Shown here one piece after another: positions 1 to 7,716 of a DNA stretch of 64,000 nucleotides. The stretch comes from Paractinoplanes polyasparticus (lineage in GTDB: Bacteria > Actinomycetota > Actinomycetes > Mycobacteriales > Micromonosporaceae), in contig NZ_JAHWFK010000046.1 of the NCBI RefSeq assembly GCF_019710575.1, forward strand, positions 91,478 through 155,477. The letters run 5' to 3'. Position 1 is the stretch's first letter; every line of letters starts with the position of its first letter. Under the pieces are notes generated by a model. The model worked only from the letters and a program-made list of their open reading frames with translations. It was not told the origin of the DNA and did no database searches. The position numbers and the translations under genes are program-made.

Positions 1-81
1 GCGGAACAGGTCGTCCTCGCTCAGTGAGGCGGGGTCGACCCCGGTTTCCATCAACGGTGAGTCACCGTGAGCTTCTGTCAT
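1..81 (-). CDS. DUF6158 family protein, N-terminal part (runs off left edge)
   Basis: A leftward reading frame starts at an ATG at 81 and stays open to the window edge. A clear GGAGG ribosome site lies seven bases before the ATG. The 27 visible residues include TGVDPASLSEDDLFR, which matches what I recall of the start of small actinobacterial DUF6158 proteins (about 80-90 residues, rich in Arg and Glu, helical, function unknown). Only the first third is visible, so the family call rests on this short motif. It is divergent from the membrane protein gene at 192. Confidence 0.6.
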   Translation of the reverse strand, partial: MTEAHGDSPLMETGVDPASLSEDDLFR

Positions 82-191
82 CGTGCACCTCCGGTTGTTA
101 CGGGCCAGGACAGCCACCGAGGGGTGTGGCGAACGCCAGGACGGTTGCCCGTGCGAGCCGCGGCCAAACACGCGCCGGTACGCTTCTGGGC

Positions 192-599
192 ATGAAGGGC
201 CTGTGGACGCCGGCGTGGATCGTCCGGCATGTCCTGGCGGTGGTGCTGACCGCGGGCTGCCTGATCCTGGGCTGGTGGCAGTTCAGCCGCGCCCAGGAGG
301 GCAACGCGATCAGCTGGGGCTACATGTTCGAGTGGCCGGTCTTCGCGGCCTTCGTCGTGTTCCTCTGGTTCCGCGAAGTTCAACTCGCCCGCAGGAAAGG
401 CGGCCACCCGGCAGAGCCCGCTCCGCCGGAAAAGGCCGAGGAACAGCTCCCAGGCAAGGCTGTTACGGTCGGCCGGCCGGTACGCGTGGCAGTCCGCTCC
501 ACCCCGGATGCCGACGACCCCGAACTGGTCGCCTACAACGACTATCTCGCCTGGCTCAACGCCCACCCCGGCGCCCGCCCGGGCGACTATCCCGGATAG
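192..599 (+). CDS. Small membrane protein with two predicted transmembrane helices
   Basis: The product is 135 residues. Two hydrophobic segments (about residues 10-30 and 42-60) surround a short loop containing GWWQFSRA. A charged, probably cytoplasmic, Pro/Ala-rich tail follows. The layout matches a conserved actinobacterial two-helix protein of unknown function that commonly precedes a DUF3817 gene. The start was set at the ATG at 192 because the hydrophobic helix begins at once; an upstream in-frame ATG at 24 would add a low-quality Arg-rich stretch. No strong ribosome site precedes 192, so the start is less certain than the gene. The next gene begins 12 bases after the stop, so the two are probably cotranscribed. 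Confidence 0.75.
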   Translation: MKGLWTPAWIVRHVLAVVLTAGCLILGWWQFSRAQEGNAISWGYMFEWPVFAAFVVFLWFREVQLARRKGGHPAEPAPPEKAEEQLPGKAVTVGRPVRVAVRSTPDADDPELVAYNDYLAWLNAHPGARPGDYPG

Positions 600-611
600 G
601 ACAGAAGCAAA

Positions 612-932
612 GTGCAGGGTGCCCTGACCCGCTACCGGATCATCGCGTGGATCGTCGGCGTCTGCCTGCTCGCGCTCGTCGTGGTCGGCATGCCGTTGAA
701 ATATCTCGCGGACAACCCGGTCGTGGTCGCGGCCGTCGGGCCCGCGCACGGTTTCCTGTTCATGGTCTATCTGGTCGCCACGTTCGATCTGTCGCGCCGG
801 GCCCACTGGCCGTTCGGCCGCATGATCCTGGTGATGTTGAGCGGCACGATCCCGTTCCTGTCTTTCTGGGCCGAGCGTAAGGTGACCCGGGAATGGGTGC
901 CCGCCGCCGAGTTGACGAAAAGTCCCGTTTGA
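612..932 (+). CDS. DUF3817 family integral membrane protein
   Basis: The product is 106 residues with three hydrophobic segments. The DUF3817 signature is visible as a GMPLKYLADNP-like segment, then GPAHGFLFMVYL, and a C-terminal region with IPFLSFWAERKV. The family is widespread in Actinobacteria and resembles the integral membrane domain found in some MFS and YdzA-type proteins; its role is unknown. It starts at GTG 612, twelve bases after the preceding two-helix gene, consistent with one operon. No adjacent terminator was seen before the riboswitch region that follows. Confidence 0.85.
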   Translation: MQGALTRYRIIAWIVGVCLLALVVVGMPLKYLADNPVVVAAVGPAHGFLFMVYLVATFDLSRRAHWPFGRMILVMLSGTIPFLSFWAERKVTREWVPAAELTKSPV

Positions 933-1107
933 CAGTCCGGCCGCACGCATTGCGGTCGTCGAATCACTTCCTGTTATCGGGATCATTAACGCGTATCGGG
1001 CCATTGTCTTAAATCACTCTGTGGGCCCTTGCTTTTGATGATCCCGCCGATAAGTTAATGCGGTTGGTTCGGTCCGCAGCCACTCCCCCTCCCGTGGCGC
1101 CGGCCAA

Positions 1108-1245
1108 CGCCGCCGAATCTTCGTGGCGCCACGAGCGTCCGACAGAACCGGGAAACCGTGTTATCGAGGCGAATCCGCGCGAGCGGAAGGGTGTTCTTCC
1201 CACCCGAGCCCGTCAGTTGACCCGGTAGGCGGCCGAGCGGAAGAA
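1108..1245 (+). promoter_or_regulatory. ydaO-yuaA type c-di-AMP riboswitch
   Basis: The leader of the NlpC/P60 gene contains the conserved blocks of this aptamer class in order: CGCCGAATCTT near 1111, GAACCGGG near 1145, a variable hairpin at about 1172-1200, and CCCGAGCCCGTCAG followed by ACCCGGTAGGCG at 1203-1231, then a GAAGAAAGG run into the ribosome site. In actinobacteria this riboswitch typically controls cell wall hydrolases such as NlpC/P60 and Rpf proteins, turning them off when c-di-AMP is high. The location directly before a secreted hydrolase fits that. The 5' boundary is approximate. Confidence 0.85.
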
Positions 1246-1258
1246 AGGCCACTGACCG

Positions 1259-2224
1259 GTGCCCCACCCCCGCACGAGGCTTCGGGTCCTCGTCGTCGCG
1301 GCGCTCGCTGTCGCGATCACCGGTTCGCTGGGGACAGCCGCACACGCGGCCCCGTCCGCCAGCGAGCTGAAGAAACAGATCGAGACGGCGTCCAACAAGC
1401 TTGAGGACATCACCGAGAAGTACAACCAGATGCGGATCAACCTGAAGAAGACCCAGGCTGATCAGGTCAAGCTCCAGGCGTCCCTCAAGCCCGCTCAGGC
1501 GAAGCTGAAGGCTGCCAGCGCCCAGGTCGGCAATCTGGCCACCACGTCCTACAAGCAGGGTCGTGTCGGGCCGATGAGCGCGCTGCTCACCGGCGGCGGC
1601 CAGGACAGCATGATGGACCGCATGGCGTACCTGGACTTGATCACGAAGTCCAACCAGCGCGACATCGACACCTTCACCGCGGCCACCAAGGGCTTCGCCG
1701 ACAAGCAGGCCGCCCTCAAGGCGACCCAAGTCAAGCAGACGGCCCAGGTGAACGCGCTGAACGCGCAGAAGGGGTCGATCCAGAAAGACCTCAAGAAGCT
1801 GTTCGCGATGCGCGAGGCGGCCTTCGGCCAGGGGCAGGAGAAGGGCAGCAAGTACACCGGCCCGATCCCGGAGATCTCCGGCAAGGCGGGTGTCGCCGTC
1901 ACGTTCGCGTACAACCAGCTCGGCAAGCCGTACCTGTTCGGCGCGGACGGTCCGGGCAGCTACGACTGCTCGGGGCTGACCTCGGCGGCGTGGCGGGCGG
2001 CCGGTAAGTCGTTGTCGCACCAGACCAAGGCCCAGTGGAACGAGGTCACCCATATCAGCAAGGACGACCTGCAACCGGGTGACCTCGTGTTCTATCGAAG
2101 TCTCGGCCATGTCGCCCTCTATGTGGGCGGTGGTCAGATCATCGACGCGCCGCACTCGGGCACGGTGGTGAAGAAGCGCGGCATGAACATCATGACGCCG
2201 TACGGCTACGGCCGGGTCAACTAG
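1259..2224 (+). CDS. Secreted NlpC/P60 (C40) peptidoglycan endopeptidase
   Basis: The product is 321 residues. It has a signal peptide (Arg-rich start, hydrophobic core, AHAA cleavage region near residue 30), a long coiled-coil-rich region (about 35-200) and a C-terminal NlpC/P60 domain. The catalytic Cys lies in YDCSGLTSAAW, the His in LGHVALYVG, and a second His in DAPHSGTVV. Enzymes of this type cut the peptide stems of peptidoglycan during growth and division. The coiled coil resembles the regulatory helices of RipA-like enzymes. The GTG start at 1259 follows a GAAAGG site. The upstream c-di-AMP riboswitch suggests control by cell wall or osmotic signalling. A strong terminator follows. 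Confidence 0.92.
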   Translation: MPHPRTRLRVLVVAALAVAITGSLGTAAHAAPSASELKKQIETASNKLEDITEKYNQMRINLKKTQADQVKLQASLKPAQAKLKAASAQVGNLATTSYKQGRVGPMSALLTGGGQDSMMDRMAYLDLITKSNQRDIDTFTAATKGFADKQAALKATQVKQTAQVNALNAQKGSIQKDLKKLFAMREAAFGQGQEKGSKYTGPIPEISGKAGVAVTFAYNQLGKPYLFGADGPGSYDCSGLTSAAWRAAGKSLSHQTKAQWNEVTHISKDDLQPGDLVFYRSLGHVALYVGGGQIIDAPHSGTVVKKRGMNIMTPYGYGRVN

Positions 2225-2243
2225 ACCGGCTCGAGAACCGGAG

Positions 2244-2273
2244 AAGGCCGGTACCCCTCGGGGTACCGGCCTT
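2244..2273 (+). terminator. Rho-independent-type terminator after the NlpC/P60 gene
   Basis: A perfect 14-bp stem (AAGGCCGGTACCCC paired with its complement across a 2-base loop) starts 19 bases after the stop codon and is followed by a short TTT tract. It separates the hydrolase from the convergent sigma factor gene and may serve both strands. Confidence 0.85.
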
Positions 2274-2313
2274 TCGCGTCTTGTGAGTAACGGGGGGAAG
2301 GAAAGCGGAAACG

Positions 2314-3318
2314 TCAGGCGGCCTGCAGGCCCTCGGCCCGGGCCAGCTCGCGCAGCCGGCCGAGCGCCTGGATCTCGAGCTGACGGATGCGCTCACGGCT
2401 CAGCGAGAAGCGGGAAGCCACCTCGGTGAGCGAGTGCTCGCGGCCGTCCTCGAGGCCGTAGCGGGCCCGCATGATGCCGGCCGACCGGTCGTCGAGGTGG
2501 TTGAGCAGACCCTCGATGCGCTGGCGCTCGAGGGCGGTCAGCACGATCTCTTCCGGCGAGGGGGCGTCGCTGTCGGCGACCAGGTCGCCGAGGTTGGTGT
2601 CGCCGTCGTCGCCGACCGGGGTGTCGAGGGAAACCGTGTCCTGGGCCCAGCGGGTGAGCTCGTTGACGCGCTCGACGGTCACGCCGAGAGCGGTCGCGAT
2701 CTGCTCGGGCTCGGGGTCACTGCCGAGCTCGCGGACGAGCTGGCGGGTGACGTTGCGCATGCGGTTGACGTCTTCGACCAGGTGGACCGGGAGGCGCACG
2801 GTGCGCTCCTGCTGGGCGATGGCCCGGCTGATCGCCTGGCGCACCCACCACGTGGCGTAGGTCGAGAACTTGTAGCCGCGCTCGTAGTCGAACTTCTCGA
2901 CCGCGCGGACCAGGCCGGTGTTGCCCTCCTGGATCAGGTCGAGCATCGGCATGCCGGAGCGCACGTAGCGCCGGGCGATCGACACGACCAGTCGCAGGTT
3001 GGCCCGGATGAACAGATCTTTCGCCTTGCGCCCCTCGGTGACGAGGCGCTCCAGCTCCTCCCGGCTCACACCGCGCCGGACCTCGCCCGTCTCGAGCAGG
3101 TGCTCGGCGTAGAGGCCGGCCTCGATCGACTTGGAGAGCTCAACCTCCCGGGCGGCGTCCAGCAGCGGAGTCCGGGAGATCTCGTGCAGGTAGACGCCGA
3201 CAAGGTCACGCTCCTCGGCGACCTGGTCGGTCCGCATCACGGTGTTCTTCTCCACGTTGCCCACGGTCCCCTCATTGCCATCACTACTTACCCCGTTACG
3301 GGTGACACCTGTGTTCAT
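2314..3318 (-). CDS. RNA polymerase group 2 sigma-70 factor (HrdB/SigB-like)
   Basis: The product is 334 residues. Visible domains in order are region 1.2 (DLVGVYLHEISRTPLL), region 2 with the core-binding and -10 recognition segment (NLRLVVSIARRY, then DLIQEGNTGLVRAVEKFDY and YATWWVRQAI), region 3, and region 4.2 with the -35-binding helix-turn-helix (SLSRERIRQLE). Region 1.1 is missing, and the N-terminal 30 residues are short and polar, which places it among group 2 factors rather than the essential housekeeping sigma. Such factors in actinomycetes support stationary-phase and stress transcription. It is a single gene with more than 500 bases of upstream non-coding DNA, suggesting its own complex promoter. 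No anti-sigma gene is adjacent. Confidence 0.9.
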   Translation of the reverse strand: MNTGVTRNGVSSDGNEGTVGNVEKNTVMRTDQVAEERDLVGVYLHEISRTPLLDAAREVELSKSIEAGLYAEHLLETGEVRRGVSREELERLVTEGRKAKDLFIRANLRLVVSIARRYVRSGMPMLDLIQEGNTGLVRAVEKFDYERGYKFSTYATWWVRQAISRAIAQQERTVRLPVHLVEDVNRMRNVTRQLVRELGSDPEPEQIATALGVTVERVNELTRWAQDTVSLDTPVGDDGDTNLGDLVADSDAPSPEEIVLTALERQRIEGLLNHLDDRSAGIMRARYGLEDGREHSLTEVASRFSLSRERIRQLEIQALGRLRELARAEGLQAA

Positions 3319-3880
3319 CAGTTCCTCCCCGTAACGTCCGCAGTTCGCACATCGCGGTTACTTGGCATCTACACAACAAATGGTTGGCTGCACTGATTCC
3401 GGCTGGTGGGTCGAAAGTGTCACGAATGCCTGGGTGACAGCTGAGAGCCGAGTGCGTAGTTGCTGAACAGGGCTCCTGCGTTACGGCATTCGGCCCCGCG
3501 ACAGGTGCGTCGCGCAGACAGACTCATACCCGTCGCTCGCTTCATGACACCATCGGCCCCTCGTCCCTCACAGCGACGCCCATCACCAAAGACCTTGGGA
3601 CGTCCGTCACCACCCAGTACGTTCCCGGGGCGCGCCAGGTTCACCGTGCTGGATCGGCAGCTGCGGGACAGGGCTGAAACAAAAGCACCACCAAAAAGAT
3701 CCCGCACTTCACCGAACGGGACCACCTGCCACAATGCGGCACGCGGCCGTGCAGTTCACTCGCCCGTCCGGGTGACATCCCAGCGGATGACGTCCCCTTC
3801 CACAACGGTTCGGAGCCGGTGGGCCATCCGGTTGGTGAGGTGACGAATACCACAGTGACCGGCGGGTGGCGCGAGGCACC
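3319..3880. other. Intergenic region between sigma factor and SDR genes
   Basis: This stretch lies between divergently transcribed genes. Short open frames on both strands are Arg/Pro/Ser-rich, lack ribosome sites and resemble no family, so no gene is supported. It presumably carries the promoters of the sigma factor and the SDR gene; I could not identify a convincing -35/-10 pair. Confidence 0.5.
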
Positions 3881-4579
3881 ATGAACACCATGTCTGCTGG
3901 GCGCACGGCTCTGATCACGGGTGGAACGGGCGGCCTCGGCGCCGCCACGGTGGCTGCTTTCGTCGCTGACGGCTGGCGCGTGGTCGCGCCGGTGCGGCCG
4001 GGAGGAGCCGATCGGTTACCCAAGGGCGCGGTGCCGGTCGACGGGGACATGTCGCGTGAGACCGATGTCACGGCGGCGGTGGCGGTCGCGGCGGGCGATC
4101 CGGCGGCGCCGTTGCGCGCGGTGATCAACCTGATCGGCGGCTTCGCGAGCGGGCCCCTGGTGGGCGAGACGCCGTGGAGCGACTTCGAGGCGCAGCTGCT
4201 GACCAATCTGCGGCCGACCTACCTGGTCACCGCCGCGGCCCTGCCGCACCTGGTCGAGGCGGGCGGCGGCAGCGTCGTCTGCGTCTCGTCCCGCACCGCG
4301 CTGTCGCCCTTTCCCGGGTCCGTCGGCTACTCCACCGCCAAGGCGGCCGTGATCGCCTTCGCCAACTCGGTGGCGGTGGATTACCGCAAGCGGAACGTGC
4401 GCTGCAACACGGTCGTGCCAAGCGTGATCGACACTGCCACCAACCGCGCGGCCATGCCCGACGCCGACTTCAACCGCTGGGTGCGTCCCGAGCAGATCGC
4501 CCCGGCGATCCTGTTCCTCGCCTCGGACGCTTCCGCACCCACCAGCGGGGCCCAGATCCCGGTCTACGGGCAGGCCTGA
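3881..4579 (+). CDS. SDR family NAD(P)-dependent oxidoreductase
   Basis: The product is 232 residues, a classical short-chain dehydrogenase/reductase. The Rossmann glycine motif is TGGTGGLG at residues 13-20. The catalytic Ser lies in VCVSSRTAL, and the Tyr-Lys pair is YSTAK. A C-terminal NTVVPSVIDT segment matches the usual substrate-loop region. Substrate and cofactor preference cannot be read from sequence. The start is chosen at ATG 3881 because a GAGG site lies just before it; GTG 3866 and ATG 3890 are alternatives. It stands alone, with a leftward kinase gene converging on it. Confidence 0.88.
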   Translation: MNTMSAGRTALITGGTGGLGAATVAAFVADGWRVVAPVRPGGADRLPKGAVPVDGDMSRETDVTAAVAVAAGDPAAPLRAVINLIGGFASGPLVGETPWSDFEAQLLTNLRPTYLVTAAALPHLVEAGGGSVVCVSSRTALSPFPGSVGYSTAKAAVIAFANSVAVDYRKRNVRCNTVVPSVIDTATNRAAMPDADFNRWVRPEQIAPAILFLASDASAPTSGAQIPVYGQA

Positions 4580-4637
4580 GGCCCGCCCGCAGACGGAGTC
4601 GATCAACCGCGAGCCGGTGCGGCGGGCAGCGCCTGTC

Positions 4638-5345
4638 TCAGAGCGTTTCTGAGAGCTGGTAGCCGGCCGTGACCAGGGCGGCCATGAGGGGGCTGCCGGC
4701 CAGCAGCATGCTGCGGCCCAGCCGGCTGCGAACCGGCTCGGGCAGGTCGGCGCGGCGGCGGAGTTCGGCGTGCAGGGCGGCCGAGACCTCGTCGGGCGTG
4801 CCGTTGGCGTCGATGACCACGAAGTCGGCCAACTCGGGCAGGGACAGGTAGGCGGCCCGCGCCGATTCCAGGTAGTCCATCGTTTCGCTGTCGTAGCCGC
4901 GGGCCTCGATCCGCTCGTGGGCCACCTTGGGGTCGACGTCGAGCAGGAACGTGAGGTCGGGCTTCGGGAAGAAGTGGTAGGCCCAGCGGGCGCGCCGCTC
5001 GGCGGCCGGGGCGGCGTGCCGGGCCCGCAGGCTCGCGTACTGACAGACGGCGTAGCGGTCCATCACCACGGTGCCGCCGGTGAAGCGGCGGCGCAGCAGA
5101 GTGCGCAGGATCGCCAGCCAGCGCAGAACGGACTCGACGAACAGCGTGCCGCGGCGGCCGAGCAGATCCTCGGCGTCGCGCTTGCCGAGCCGGACGGCCA
5201 GTTTGCCGAACCAGTGGCGGCCGCCGGCGTTACGGCGGTAGGCGACGCGCAGACCCGCAGCCTCCAGCTCGTCGGCCAGGCGGTGGGCCTGCGTCGTCTT
5301 GCCGGAGCCGTCCATGCCCACGAGGGCGACGGTGCGAAGGGTCAT
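4638..5345 (-). CDS. Thymidylate kinase-like P-loop nucleoside monophosphate kinase
   Basis: The product is 235 residues. A Walker A motif GMDGSGKTT sits at residues 10-18. The DRY motif of thymidylate kinases is present (MDRYAVCQYASL), with a later hydrophobic LTFLLDVDP strand and an Arg-rich lid-like segment. The family transfers phosphate from ATP to dTMP. The N-terminal half fits thymidylate kinase well. The extra C-terminal hydrophobic stretch (after residue 205) is unusual, so this may be a paralogue acting on another nucleotide. The start at 5345 was chosen because the P-loop strand begins immediately; an upstream ATG would add an implausible basic leader. Confidence 0.8.
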   Translation of the reverse strand: MTLRTVALVGMDGSGKTTQAHRLADELEAAGLRVAYRRNAGGRHWFGKLAVRLGKRDAEDLLGRRGTLFVESVLRWLAILRTLLRRRFTGGTVVMDRYAVCQYASLRARHAAPAAERRARWAYHFFPKPDLTFLLDVDPKVAHERIEARGYDSETMDYLESARAAYLSLPELADFVVIDANGTPDEVSAALHAELRRRADLPEPVRSRLGRSMLLAGSPLMAALVTAGYQLSETL

Positions 5346-5770
5346 ACCGACCAACGGTAACCGCCTGGCGCACCGAAGGGCTCGGCCGAACGTCGCGGTT
5401 CTCAGCGCAGAACACGGCACGGGTTCTCAGCCGCAGAGCGCGTCGCAGGTCTATCAGCGGCGGGAGCACGGGGCAGGTTTCTCAGCGGCCGGAGCGCGGG
5501 GCGGGGAAGGAGCGGGGGCTGCGTTCCCGGGTGGTCCTCGGGTTTCTTGAGGGGCGGGCCGCGGGGTCCATCGGCCGGCCCGGCGTTTTCCGGCGGCGGC
5601 GCTCGCCGCGTATCAAAATGGGGTTGGCAATAGACGCGCGCACCGAAAGACCAAGCAGTAGCCCAATACCCGTTGTTTGCAGTGGTTTGCCCCGGCGGCG
5701 ATTCAACGTCGAGCGGGCCGGGTAGTCGTATCCGACACACCGAACCGCACCCGTCGAACAGGGGGACGTC
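5346..5770. other. Intergenic region between divergent kinase and nucleotidyltransferase genes
   Basis: No convincing gene is visible. The part nearest the kinase contains loosely repeated TCTCAGCG-type words. The part nearest the rightward gene is less GC-rich (around 5610-5700) and probably holds its promoter. Short open frames here are antisense or low complexity. Confidence 0.45.
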
Positions 5771-6355
5771 ATGCCGCACCGCGTGGACGAGGGCCTGGCC
5801 ACCACGCTCAAGAAGGTCGCCTCGACTCTGAAGTCGGCCGGCATACCGTTCGCACTCGGCGGAAGCTTCGCGGTTTACGCGCACGGCGGGCACTCCAGCG
5901 ACCACGACGTGGACTTCCTGCTGCGGGAGGAGGACCGCGACAAGGCTCTGGCCGAGCTGGCAGCGGTCGGCTTCCGCACCGAGCAGCCGCCCGAGGACTG
6001 GCTCGTCAAGGTCTACGACGAGGACCGGATGGTCGATCTCATCTATCGGCCGGTGGAGACGCCGGTGACGATGGAGACGCTGGCCGACACCGAGCAGATC
6101 TCGGTCGAGGCGATCTTCATGCCGGTGCTCTCGGCAACCCAGTTGATGGTGCACAAGCTGCTCAGCTACAGCCAGCACTACTGCGACTTCGCGACCGGTC
6201 TGCCGGTGGCCCGCTCGCTCCGCGAACAGATCGACTGGGCCCGGGTGCGGCGCGAGACCAGCAAATCACCGTACGCCGAAGCCTTCCTCATTCTGCTGGA
6301 CCGGCTCGACGTGGTCCCGCTCGCGGACGACGAGGAAGCGCTGGCCACCAAGTAG
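5771..6355 (+). CDS. Nucleotidyltransferase-fold protein
   Basis: The product is 194 residues. The N-terminal half shows the minimal nucleotidyltransferase pattern: GGSFAVYAHGG followed by a DHDVDFLL acidic pair, then a later Asp in MVDLIY. These residues bind metal and nucleotide in the MNT/AbiEii-like superfamily, which includes both housekeeping enzymes and toxins. A GGGGGAC ribosome site lies just before the ATG. It heads a compact three-gene unit with a BON-domain protein (9-base gap) and a metallophosphoesterase (4-base overlap). No HEPN partner is present, so a classical toxin-antitoxin role is not supported by context. The substrate is unknown. Confidence 0.75.
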   Translation: MPHRVDEGLATTLKKVASTLKSAGIPFALGGSFAVYAHGGHSSDHDVDFLLREEDRDKALAELAAVGFRTEQPPEDWLVKVYDEDRMVDLIYRPVETPVTMETLADTEQISVEAIFMPVLSATQLMVHKLLSYSQHYCDFATGLPVARSLREQIDWARVRRETSKSPYAEAFLILLDRLDVVPLADDEEALATK

Positions 6356-6364
6356 GGGGATCAG

Positions 6365-6613
6365 ATGACGAACGACACCGATCTCGAGGCCGAGATCCAG
6401 CGCCTGCTCACCGAGCACGACCGGATAGCCGAGCAGGGCATCACCGTGCAGCGCCGGGATCACCTGATCGTGCTGGGCGGCGAGGTCGAGAGCAGTCAGC
6501 GCCGCGACGAGATCTGCAAGCAGATCACCACGCACTTCCCGGAGCTCGAGATCACGTGTGACATCGGGATCACCCGGGCGCAGGCGCCCAGCGAGGTGGA
6601 GGAGATTTCATGA
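6365..6613 (+). CDS. Small BON-domain-like protein
   Basis: The product is 82 residues and consists almost entirely of one BON-like fold. An N-terminal helix is followed by a strand-turn-strand segment (GITVQRRDHLIVLGGEV), a helix with RRDEICKQI, and a final strand. BON domains bind membranes or small ligands and are usually exported, but this protein has no signal peptide and is probably cytoplasmic. It is sandwiched between the nucleotidyltransferase and the phosphoesterase genes, overlapping the latter by 4 bases, so the three are almost certainly cotranscribed. Confidence 0.75.
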   Translation: MTNDTDLEAEIQRLLTEHDRIAEQGITVQRRDHLIVLGGEVESSQRRDEICKQITTHFPELEITCDIGITRAQAPSEVEEIS

Positions 6614-7356
6614 TCCGGATCGCCGCTGTGGGCGACGTCCACGTGGACAAGGACGTGGTGGGCCGCTACCGGCCCGCCCTGGAAGAGTTGCCCGACCGGG
6701 CCGACGCCCTGCTGATCGCCGGTGACCTGACCCGGCACGGCACCGTCGACGAGGCGAAGTGCTTCGCCGAGGAGTTCGGCGGGCTGGGCGTGCCGGTCGT
6801 GGTGGTGCTCGGCAACCACGACCACCAGAGCGACCAGCAGGACGAGCTCACCCGGGCCATCGAGGACGCCGGGATCACCGTGCTCGAGGGCTCGGCGACC
6901 GTGCTCGAGATCCGGGGGCACCGGCTCGGGATCGCCGGCACCAAGGGCTTCGGCGGCGGGTTCGCCGGGGCCTGCGCCAGCAACTTCGGCGAACGCGAGA
7001 TGAAGGACTTCGTCGGCACCGCCGAGCGCTACGCCGACGACCTGGAACGCGCGCTGAAGTCGGTGGAGTGCGACGCCCTGGTCGCGCTCACGCACTACTC
7101 CCCCGTGCCTGAGACGCTGGTCGGTGAGCCGCTCGAGATCTATGCCTTCCTCGGCTGTTATCAGCTCGGACGCTCGATCGACGCGGCACACGCGGCGCTG
7201 GCGCTGCACGGGCACGCGCACCACGGATCGGAGCGCGGACGCACCCCGGGCGGTGTGCCCGTACGCAACGTCGCCCACCCGGTGATCAAGCAGGCGTACA
7301 ACGTCTACCAGCTGCTGTCCGACGAGGTCGATACCACATTGATCGGCGCTCGATAG
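6610..7356 (+). CDS. Calcineurin-like metallophosphoesterase
   Basis: The product is 248 residues. All metal-binding blocks of the family are visible in order: GDVHVD (residues 8-13), GDLTRHG, GNHDH, THYSP and HGHAHHG. The enzyme hydrolyses phosphoester bonds with a dinuclear metal centre; the natural substrate is unknown. An AACNFGE-like insertion (ACASNFGERE) sits between the third and fourth blocks. The start overlaps the BON gene stop (ATGA arrangement), indicating translational coupling. Confidence 0.88.
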   Translation: MIRIAAVGDVHVDKDVVGRYRPALEELPDRADALLIAGDLTRHGTVDEAKCFAEEFGGLGVPVVVVLGNHDHQSDQQDELTRAIEDAGITVLEGSATVLEIRGHRLGIAGTKGFGGGFAGACASNFGEREMKDFVGTAERYADDLERALKSVECDALVALTHYSPVPETLVGEPLEIYAFLGCYQLGRSIDAAHAALALHGHAHHGSERGRTPGGVPVRNVAHPVIKQAYNVYQLLSDEVDTTLIGAR

Positions 7357-7395
7357 GCAGGTTTTGGTTTTTCGGCGTCCGGGTATCGGATGTTC

Positions 7396-7539
7396 ATGGA
7401 CCTAATTCTTTGGATCATCGCCGTAATCCTGGTGGTCGCCGGTATTCTCGCGCTCTTCCGGCGGCAGCTGCTCTGGGGCATCGTGCTGATCGTCGTCGGC
7501 CTGCTCGTCGGCCCCGGCGGCGTCAGCATCTTCACCTGA
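7396..7539 (+). CDS. GPGG-motif small membrane protein
   Basis: A 47-residue frame, too short for most gene finders, encodes MDLILWIIAVILVVAG, then a short basic turn (LFRRQ), a second helix and the terminal GLLVGPGGVSIFT. This matches a conserved actinobacterial family of tiny two-helix membrane proteins ending in the GPGG motif; function unknown. The ATG at 7396 is chosen because family members begin just before this helix; ATG 7390 is also in frame. A strong terminator follows 41 bases after the stop. Confidence 0.88.
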   Translation: MDLILWIIAVILVVAGILALFRRQLLWGIVLIVVGLLVGPGGVSIFT

Positions 7540-7580
7540 TCGGTAGCGAGGCTCTCCACGACTCCATCCCCCACGACCGA

Positions 7581-7613
7581 GAACCGGGCCACCCCCAACG
7601 GGTGGCCCGGTTC
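7581..7613 (+). terminator. Terminator after the GPGG protein gene
   Basis: A 14-bp perfect stem, GAACCGGGCCACCC with its complement, closes a 5-base loop and is followed by a T-rich stretch (CCGTTTGT). It separates the small protein from the MHYT gene. Confidence 0.85.
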
Positions 7614-7716
7614 CGTTTGTCCGCCTTGCCGCACTCGCGGTGCGATGGACCGTTGAGCAGGAATGACTGAATCACTCGCGGAAAGTCTTCGATCTTTTTC
7701 TCCGCGAGGTGTGCCG

